Source: Campylobacteraceae bacterium
GTDB taxonomy: Bacteria > Campylobacterota > Campylobacteria > Campylobacterales > Campylobacteraceae
Length of the DNA stretch: 20,507 nucleotides
Reading direction: 5' to 3'
Assembly: GCA_031276365.1 (NCBI GenBank)
Contig: JAISNG010000092.1
Location: forward strand, 1-20,507
The position numbers and the translations under genes were made by a program. Every line of letters begins with the position of its first letter. The first letter of the stretch is position 1. The notes under the pieces are model-generated. The model searched no databases, had not been told where the DNA came from, and saw only the letters and a list, made by a program, of their open reading frames with translations. Shown in pieces: positions 14,967 through 20,507 of the stretch.

Positions 14967-15968
14967 GTGAAGCATATAAATAACAAACTTAAAAATAAAA
15001 CTGTCTTGATTACGGGCGCAGCTGGTTTTATCGGGAGCAATCTGGCTCTCTATTTTCAAAAAAATTACCCCGAAGCGCATGTTATAGCATTTGATATATT
15101 TAGAACAGGTGAGCGGTTTGACAATGGAAACCTAAAAAGTTTCGGGCATTTTAAAAATCTGGCGGGATTTAAAGGCGAGATAATAAGCGGCGACATCACA
15201 AAAAAAGAGGATTTGGAACGGCTTGAAGGTTATGACATTAATTATATATTTCATGAAGCCGCCATATCGGATACTACCGTTTCGAACCAAGAGATTACGC
15301 TAAGAACAAATGTAAATGCCTTTATTGACCTGCTGGAGTTTACAAAAAGAAAAGATGCCAGAATGATTTACGCCTCCTCAGCAGCAACTTACGGCAATGC
15401 GCCAAGCCCGCAGACGGTGGGAGAGGAGAATCCGCAAAATGTGTATGGATTCAGCAAACTTGTGATGGACAACATCGCCGCAGAGTATATCAGAAAATAC
15501 AATATGTTTATAATCGGACTTAGATATTTTAATGTTTACGGTAAAAACGAGTATTTCAAGGAGAAAACCGCTTCTATGATATTACAGCTTGGACTTCAGA
15601 TATTAAGCGGCAAAGCGCCGCGTCTTTTTCACGGTTCGGATAAGATTTTGCGCGATTTTATCTATATAGAAGATGTCGTGCAGGCAAATATCCTATCCAT
15701 GATTACGGACAAAAGCGGCGTTTACAATGTCGGCACGGGCAAACCGCGTTCTTTTCAAGATATCGCTAATATTTTGCAAAGAGAGTTTGGGACTGATTAC
15801 AAAACAGAATACTTTGAAAATCCGCACAAAGCTTATCAAACACATACGCAGGCAAATATCGCTTCTACAAGCAAAGATATAGGATTTGCGCCGAATTTTT
15901 CGCTGGAAAAGGGCATAAAGGATTATTCGGCAGAGATTAAAAGAGTATATGAGAGTGAAATAAAATAA
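14967..15968 (+). CDS. hldD: ADP-L-glycero-D-manno-heptose 6-epimerase
   Basis: Short-chain dehydrogenase-type epimerase that converts ADP-D,D-heptose to the L,D form used in lipopolysaccharide core. The 333 residues show the dinucleotide motif GAAGFIG (17-23), FHEAAISDTT, SSAATYG and the catalytic Y160-x-x-x-K164 in VYGFSK, then LRYFNVYG and RDFIYIEDV. A 10-residue N-terminal extension (MKHINNKLKN) makes it slightly longer than E. coli HldD. The start is GTG with GGAGGA 6 bases upstream. Its stop shares one base with the hldE ATG (TAATG), so the genes are translated together. Confidence 0.94.
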   Translation: MKHINNKLKNKTVLITGAAGFIGSNLALYFQKNYPEAHVIAFDIFRTGERFDNGNLKSFGHFKNLAGFKGEIISGDITKKEDLERLEGYDINYIFHEAAISDTTVSNQEITLRTNVNAFIDLLEFTKRKDARMIYASSAATYGNAPSPQTVGEENPQNVYGFSKLVMDNIAAEYIRKYNMFIIGLRYFNVYGKNEYFKEKTASMILQLGLQILSGKAPRLFHGSDKILRDFIYIEDVVQANILSMITDKSGVYNVGTGKPRSFQDIANILQREFGTDYKTEYFENPHKAYQTHTQANIASTSKDIGFAPNFSLEKGIKDYSAEIKRVYESEIK

Positions 15969-17386
15969 TGTATAAAATATCAAAAGCTCCGAAAATTCTG
16001 GTAGTAGGCGATTTGATGATAGACCACTATCTTTGGGGAAGCTGTGAGAGGATTTCTCCCGAAGCGCCCGTGCAGGTAGTAGATATAAAAAATGAAACCT
16101 CAGCTTTAGGGGGTGCTGGAAATGTCATATCAAATCTGGTAAGCCTTGGTGCAGACGTTGATGTTGCAAGCGTCATAGGAGATGATGAAACCAAAGATAT
16201 TTTGGTAGAAATGCTAAAAAAACTTGGCGTGGGAACTCATATGCTGCTTTTTGAAAACGGGCGAAAAACTGCCAAAAAAAGCAGGATTATGGCATCTCAT
16301 CAGCAAATCGTCAGATATGATTACGAATCAAAAAACGACATAAGCATCGAAAATCAGGAAAGACTGCAAAAAGCCATCGGCAACACTGTTTTGGAGTATG
16401 ATTTGATATTGCTCTCAGATTATGCAAAAGGTGTTTTAACCACAGAGCTTACGAGTAATATTATAAAAATAGCAAAAGAAAACGGCAAATTGACGTTGAT
16501 TGACCCAAAAGGCGAGGATTATTCAAAATATAGAGGCGCTACGCTTATCACTCCAAACAAAAAAGAGGCTTCCATAGCAAGCAGGATAAAAATCACAGAC
16601 GACAAATCGCTGAAAATTGCCGGCGAGAAACTCAAAAGCGAGCTGAAACTGGACTTTGTTATCGTAACTTTATCCGAAGACGGAATGGCTATTTTTGATA
16701 AAAAAATGACGAAAATCCCCACAATCGCGAGAGAAGTATATGATGTAACAGGCGCCGGAGATACGGTGCTTGCCGCACTTGGCATAGGACTTGGCTCAGG
16801 ATTTGACATATATAAAGCGGTGCTTTTCGCAACCTCCGCTGCTGCCGTTGTCGTTGCAAAACTTGGAAGCGCAACAGCGTCAATAGATGAGATAAATAGA
16901 TATGAAAACCAAAAACTTAACTCCGACATTGAGAGCAAGATAATAACCGCAAATGAACTTCAAAAAATATTTGAACACAAAGGAGAAAAAACCAAAACAG
17001 TTTTTACAAACGGCTGCTTTGACATACTGCATGCAGGACATATAAAATATCTGCAAAAAGCTAAAAATCTCGGCTCTTTGCTTGTTGTGGGCTTAAACTC
17101 AGATGAGAGCGTCAAAAAATTAAAAGGCAGCAGCAGACCTATAAACGATGAGCGTGATAGAGCGGTCGTGCTTTGCGCGCTTGGATTTGTCGATTATGTG
17201 GTGATTTTCAACGAAGAGACACCGTACAGACTAATACAACAGCTAAAGCCCAATATTTTGGCAAAAGGGGCGGATTATAAAGGCAGAGAAGTTGTCGGCA
17301 GCGACTTGGTAAAAGAGGTTGTTTTGATAGATTTTGTAGAAAATAAAAGTACCACAAACATCATAAAAAGGATACAAAACCAATGA
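15968..17386 (+). CDS. hldE: Bifunctional heptose-7-phosphate kinase / heptose-1-phosphate adenylyltransferase
   Basis: Two-domain enzyme catalysing the kinase and the ADP-transfer steps of ADP-heptose synthesis. The N-terminal ribokinase-like domain (about 1-315) has GGAGNVISNL, the anion-hole and base motif DVTGAGD (259-265, Asp265 the catalytic base). The C-terminal nucleotidyltransferase domain (about 340-472) has TNGCFDILHAGH, with the HAGH signature at 355-358. A short linker joins them. The full 472 residues match the usual size of the fused protein. It overlaps hldD by 1 base and gmhA by 4, giving a tightly coupled three-gene unit. Confidence 0.95.
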   Translation: MYKISKAPKILVVGDLMIDHYLWGSCERISPEAPVQVVDIKNETSALGGAGNVISNLVSLGADVDVASVIGDDETKDILVEMLKKLGVGTHMLLFENGRKTAKKSRIMASHQQIVRYDYESKNDISIENQERLQKAIGNTVLEYDLILLSDYAKGVLTTELTSNIIKIAKENGKLTLIDPKGEDYSKYRGATLITPNKKEASIASRIKITDDKSLKIAGEKLKSELKLDFVIVTLSEDGMAIFDKKMTKIPTIAREVYDVTGAGDTVLAALGIGLGSGFDIYKAVLFATSAAAVVVAKLGSATASIDEINRYENQKLNSDIESKIITANELQKIFEHKGEKTKTVFTNGCFDILHAGHIKYLQKAKNLGSLLVVGLNSDESVKKLKGSSRPINDERDRAVVLCALGFVDYVVIFNEETPYRLIQQLKPNILAKGADYKGREVVGSDLVKEVVLIDFVENKSTTNIIKRIQNQ

Positions 17387-17949
17387 TGGAGATGATAAGA
17401 AGTGAGATAAATTCTCATATACAAACCGCACGGCAAACCTTTGAGAGCCTGCAAAACTATATCTACACAGCCTGCGTCATTGCAACAGATACCATATCAA
17501 AAGGAAATAAAATACTGATTTTTGGAAATGGCGGGAGCGCAGCAGATGCGCAGCATATCGCGGCTGAACTTGTAGGGCGGTATAAGACCAATCGCAAGGG
17601 TTTGAGCGCTATCGCGCTTACGACAGACACTTCCGCACTTACGGCTATAGGAAATGATTTTGGATATGAAAGCGTTTTTGAAAGACAGGTTGAAGCGCTG
17701 GCAAGAGAGGGCGATTTGCTTATAGGCATCTCCACAAGCGGCACAAGCCTGAATGTAGTGCGGGCATTGAAACTTGGGCGCGAAATCGGCTGCCGATGTG
17801 TGGGATTTAGCGGAAAAAACGGTGGGGTTATGGACGAAGTCTGCGATATAAATATCATCATACCATCATCAGATACGCCGCGTATTCAAGAGATGCATAT
17901 CATGATAGGACACATCATTTGCCAAGCAATAGATAGCACGAACTCTTAG
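17383..17949 (+). CDS. gmhA: Sedoheptulose-7-phosphate isomerase
   Basis: SIS-domain isomerase making D-glycero-D-manno-heptose 7-phosphate from sedoheptulose 7-phosphate, the first step of ADP-heptose synthesis. The 188 residues include FGNGGSAADAQHIAAELVGR (with His58 and Glu62 matching the zinc ligands of E. coli GmhA), LIGISTSGTS and the C-terminal IQEMHIMIGHIICQ, which supplies the remaining Gln and His ligands. The ATG at 17383 overlaps the hldE stop by 4 bases (ATGA). No clear terminator follows; the gene ends at the border of a degraded region. Confidence 0.95.
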   Translation: MMEMIRSEINSHIQTARQTFESLQNYIYTACVIATDTISKGNKILIFGNGGSAADAQHIAAELVGRYKTNRKGLSAIALTTDTSALTAIGNDFGYESVFERQVEALAREGDLLIGISTSGTSLNVVRALKLGREIGCRCVGFSGKNGGVMDEVCDINIIIPSSDTPRIQEMHIMIGHIICQAIDSTNS

Positions 17950-18516
17950 TGTTTGTACGGCGGCGCAAAGCACGCTTGCACACAAAAATATGATAAATTT
18001 TATATTGTGGAGATAGAAAGCAGGCTTAATATAGTCGCAAATACAATAAATTTATGTGCAGCGGCGTATTGATTTCAAATACAAATGTAGTAAATTCAGT
18101 TGAAGGTATCGGAACATTGCTTGATGTTATAATAAAGCAAGATAAAAATATAATCTTCTCCTCCACGGCAGCGATTTACAGTGAAGTAAAATGGGCGTTT
18201 GCACTGAAGAGCAAGACAAAACTTGCAATTGAATGCTACAAGCACGCTAAATTTGTGGTTAGACATGAGTGCAGCATTGTGTGGGTTTTTTGAAAAAATA
18301 TGGTAAATTTAGCATAGCAAAAAAGTACATCTGTGTGAATTTTTCAAAAAAATACAAATAAGTTTTATGCATACAACGTGATTTAAAAAATGTATTAATT
18401 TTACATATGCGGCTTACTATCATTAAATACGGTAAATTTCTCATGGCAACAGAAGCATAAATCTGTCAAACCAATAAATTTGTAGATTTTTGCACCAATA
18501 GACATACTGGCACGAT
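17950..18516. other. Degraded AT-rich region with short repeats, no intact gene
   Basis: 567 bases without a credible gene, between gmhA and the WecA-like gene (convergent). It contains the galE remnant described separately and six copies of TAAATTT (starting at 17994, 18047, 18248, 18304, 18433 and 18475). Two of these sit in a longer degenerate repeat of 25 bases with 20 matches (18298-18322 and 18427-18451). One frame across the second copy reads YGKFLMATEA-stop-ICQTNKFVDFC, which could be decayed coding sequence, but I recognise no family. A GC-rich stretch at about 17955-17985 shows only a weak, broken hairpin. Confidence 0.55.
18075..18250 (+). pseudogene. Broken galE fragment, inverted relative to the intact galE
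   Basis: A plus-strand reading NVVNSVEGIGTLLDVIIKQ followed by DKNIIFSSTAAIYSEV matches the intact GalE segment NNVEGARTLLDVMVKHKIKNIIFSSTAAVYGEA. At base level 18099-18205 aligns with the complement of about 20135-20253 at roughly 80% identity by eye. The fragment lacks one codon before KNIIFSS and one base near 18190. It also lacks about 29 bases where intact galE carries two GACAAAAC copies flanking the lost part (complement of 20100-20131), so the deletion probably arose by recombination between them. It then continues KTKLAIE like the intact ETKLASE and fades. There is no N-terminal nucleotide-binding part, no catalytic Tyr and no ribosome binding site, so it is not functional. Confidence 0.8.
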
Positions 18517-19518
18517 TTAGTGTTTGCGCGATTTGACAAGTTTAAAATATATAAAATTGTAAAACAAAATAAACAGCAAAACAGTAGCCGCCAACAACTT
18601 TGTATGCCACATATATAAAAGCGGTATAAATATAAACGGCGCGGTTACCAGCAATATTAAAACGGAAGTTTTATAATTATTTTTTGTAATCTTTCTGAAG
18701 ATAACGGTATGCAGGTGCATTTTGTCCGGATGCAACGGCGATAATCCACGTTTTTTTCTGCGATATGCCGAAAAAAGCACTTCATAAACAGGATATATCA
18801 TGATACAAAGCACAAACCACGATGAAACCTGTTCGTGTCTTTGACTGAGCAGTATCGCTATTTCAACGATGCAAAATCCCAAAAAATACGCCCCTCCATC
18901 TCCAAGAAAAATCCTGCCTTGCGGAAAATTCAGTACAAAAAAACCAAGGGTTGCGCAAAGCACGATTAAGGTTATGTATAAAATTTGTATATCGCCTACC
19001 ATGTAAGCGCATATTAAAAGCGATATCAAAACCATGATGGATATGCCGGACGCCAAGCCATTAAAACCGTCTATGATATTTACGGCATTGATTGAACCAA
19101 CAACCGCAAATATAGTAAACAATATGCTTACCGCGAGCGGCAACTGCCACGATATGCCAATGTCAAATATAAAAGCATTAAACAAAAACATAGCCAAAAG
19201 GGCAGATAATGCCTGTATCAAAAGCCTTGTTTTGGGCGAAAGCGTACCTTTCAAATCCTCAATCAGTCCGCCAATAAACGTTACAGACCCTGCAAACAAA
19301 AAAAATAGCGTGAAAGGCAAAAAATCTGTACACATCAAAACAGCGCCGCAAAATATCCCAAGCCCGCCGGCTCTTGATGTCGTCGTGTCATGGACTTTTT
19401 GCGGTTTCAAAGAGTTGTGATAATCCAAAAAAAGGTTATGTTTTTTTGTAAAATATATAGTGTAGAAGCATATGACAAATGAAACAACAAAAGCAATTAA
19501 CGGCATAAATACATACAT
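18517..19518 (-). CDS. WecA/MraY-family polyprenyl-phosphate sugar-1-phosphate transferase
   Basis: Multi-span inner-membrane enzyme that transfers a sugar 1-phosphate from a UDP-sugar to undecaprenyl phosphate, starting O-antigen, capsule or glycan synthesis. The 333 residues have about ten hydrophobic segments. Family motifs visible: KVHDTTTSRAGGLGIF (41-56), the first acidic motif as E87-D88 in GLIEDLKGTLSPKTR (often D-D in relatives), N144-x-x-N147-x-x-D150-G in INAVNIIDGFNGLASG, FLGDGGAYFLG, and the cytoplasmic HPDKMHLH. It lies 44 bases downstream of galE on the same strand, so GalE may supply its UDP-sugar. It is not MraY itself (motifs differ, and context is polysaccharide), but the exact sugar is unknown. 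Confidence 0.85.
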   Translation of the reverse strand: MYVFMPLIAFVVSFVICFYTIYFTKKHNLFLDYHNSLKPQKVHDTTTSRAGGLGIFCGAVLMCTDFLPFTLFFLFAGSVTFIGGLIEDLKGTLSPKTRLLIQALSALLAMFLFNAFIFDIGISWQLPLAVSILFTIFAVVGSINAVNIIDGFNGLASGISIMVLISLLICAYMVGDIQILYITLIVLCATLGFFVLNFPQGRIFLGDGGAYFLGFCIVEIAILLSQRHEQVSSWFVLCIMIYPVYEVLFSAYRRKKRGLSPLHPDKMHLHTVIFRKITKNNYKTSVLILLVTAPFIFIPLLYMWHTKLLAATVLLFILFYNFIYFKLVKSRKH

Positions 19519-19562
19519 GAGTCTCTTTTTTATTATTTTTAAATTACATTTTACACTATATT

Positions 19563-20507
19563 TTACTTTTTGTGTTTTATCCTAAACTGCAAATCGCTTA
19601 AAATAATATCAGCTAAATCTCTTTTGGGCGTCCACCCCAAAATATCCCTTGCCCTTTTATTGGAGGCTATCAGTTTTGCAGGGTCGCCCTCTCTTCTTGC
19701 GCCGTATTCGTAATTAACAGGATAATGCCTCTCCACTTCGCTTATGATATTCTTGACCGAAAATCCCTGATTTGAACCCAGATTTATAATTTCAGAGACA
19801 TTTTTACCTGCTATATGTTCCATTCCAAGCACGTGAGCGTAAGCAATATCGCTTACATGTATATAATCCCTTATACATGTGCCATCGTTCGTATCGTAAT
19901 CATCGCCAAAAACAGTCATTTTTTCTCTTATGCCGAGCGCTGTTTGTATGGTTACAGGTACAATATGCGTCAAATGGTCGCGCAGTAAGCCTATTTCAAG
20001 CGTTTTGTGAGCGCCGGCAACGTTAAAATATCTGAAAATGCAGTAATTCATGCCATAAGCACGCGCGAACCAGCCTATCATTTTTTCGCTTGCAAGTTTT
20101 GTCTCACCGTATGGATTTATCGGTTTTGTCTCGCTCTCTTCGGTGCAAATACCCTCTTTTGCTTCACCGTAAACCGCCGCTGTGGAGGAGAAGATTATAT
20201 TTTTTATCTTGTGTTTTACCATAACATCAAGCAGTGTTCTTGCGCCCTCAACGTTATTATAATAATAAAGACTCGGATTTTCCACGCTTTCAGGCACGAC
20301 TATCTTCGCGGCAAAATGCATCACCACATCAAACGGCTTTTTTTTACCTTCTTCCAAAATGATTTTGTCCAAAGAGGCAAAATCGGTGATATCTCCCTCA
20401 TAAAATGCGGCATTTTTATGCACGGCGCTTCTAAGTCCTGTGGAGAGATTATCCACAACAACCACTTCGTGTCCTGCATCAATCAATTCATAAACCGTGT
20501 GTGAGCC
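19563..20507 (-). CDS. galE: UDP-glucose/UDP-GlcNAc 4-epimerase, 5' end outside window
   Basis: NAD-dependent extended short-chain dehydrogenase that epimerises UDP-sugars at C4 for surface glycans. The frame is open to the window edge and begins GSHTVYELIDAGHEVVVVDN, the end of the usual N-terminal GGAGYIGSH motif. About a dozen residues and the start codon are therefore missing; the first in-window TTG at 20486 is not the true start. Visible motifs: VVMHFAAKIVVPESV, FSSTAAVYG (catalytic Ser/Thr), NPYGETK (Tyr-x-x-x-Lys), CIFRYFNVAGA, GTCIRDYIHVSD and RREGDPAKLIAS. The right-hand end is complete, with a TAA at 19563-19565. Whether it acts on Glc/Gal, GlcNAc/GalNAc or both cannot be decided. 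A degraded inverted copy lies beyond the next gene. Confidence 0.93.
   Translation of the reverse strand, partial: GSHTVYELIDAGHEVVVVDNLSTGLRSAVHKNAAFYEGDITDFASLDKIILEEGKKKPFDVVMHFAAKIVVPESVENPSLYYYNNVEGARTLLDVMVKHKIKNIIFSSTAAVYGEAKEGICTEESETKPINPYGETKLASEKMIGWFARAYGMNYCIFRYFNVAGAHKTLEIGLLRDHLTHIVPVTIQTALGIREKMTVFGDDYDTNDGTCIRDYIHVSDIAYAHVLGMEHIAGKNVSEIINLGSNQGFSVKNIISEVERHYPVNYEYGARREGDPAKLIASNKRARDILGWTPKRDLADIILSDLQFRIKHKK

Noticed and set aside
17947..17985. Hairpin terminator after gmhA
   Set aside because: GTGT/ACAC ends and a GCG/CGC pair are visible, but the stem is broken by long unpaired stretches and no T tract follows.
18259..18444. 61-codon minus-strand frame in the gap before the WecA-like gene
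   Set aside because: Low-complexity Phe/Tyr/Lys content typical of chance frames in AT-rich DNA, no binding site, and it overlaps the repeat-rich degraded region.
1..20507. CRISPR array, tRNA, rRNA, insertion sequence or prophage genes
   Set aside because: I looked for regularly spaced repeats, clover-leaf RNA features and transposase or integrase motifs and saw none; the short TAAATTT repeats are irregularly spaced and degenerate.

Overview
The window looks like chromosomal DNA of a Campylobacterota (epsilonproteobacterial) organism, possibly a free-living relative of Sulfurimonas, Sulfuricurvum or Sulfurospirillum; the genus cannot be fixed by reading alone. Reasons: AT-rich DNA; a desulforubrerythrin with the domain order known from Campylobacter jejuni; an all-alpha dimeric dUTPase in place of the trimeric type; cbb3-oxidase assembly genes; and a gene order (dnaX, rho, ccoI, ccoS, small cytochrome c, gmhB, hldD, hldE, gmhA) that I recall from C. 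jejuni with the same relative strands. GTG starts are frequent (metX, dnaX, gmhB, hldD and the secreted hydrolase).

Layout, left to right. (1) 1-1004, minus: 5' part of metX (methionine synthesis), cut by the window edge. (2) 1208-7136, minus: a housekeeping run transcribed rho > murI > dnaX > dut > EI24-like membrane protein > rrc, with a good promoter before rho and a hairpin terminator after rrc. (3) 7249-7644, minus: an unrecognised small membrane protein. (4) 7684-9572, plus: a type II restriction-modification cassette with its own promoter; the nuclease gene carries a frameshift and the methyltransferase is intact. (5) 9593-12578: ccoI and ccoS (copper supply and assembly for cbb3 oxidase) facing a small periplasmic cytochrome c gene. 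(6) 12683-17949, plus: ADP-heptose synthesis for lipopolysaccharide or lipooligosaccharide inner core (gmhB, hldD, hldE, gmhA), interrupted between gmhB and hldD by a minus-strand pair encoding a lipoprotein and a secreted alpha/beta-hydrolase. (7) 17950-18516: a decayed intergenic stretch holding a broken fragment of galE in opposite orientation to the intact gene. (8) 18517-20507, minus: galE (5' end cut by the window edge) followed by a WecA/MraY-like sugar-phosphate transferase, so surface-polysaccharide functions continue to the right.

The core genes are ordinary. The interesting parts are the places where the conserved block has been opened: the damaged restriction-modification cassette directly upstream of ccoI, the lipoprotein/hydrolase pair inside the heptose genes, and the degraded galE copy with AT-rich repeats after gmhA. 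I found no CRISPR array, tRNA, rRNA, insertion sequence or prophage gene, and no clear case for a wholly new system.
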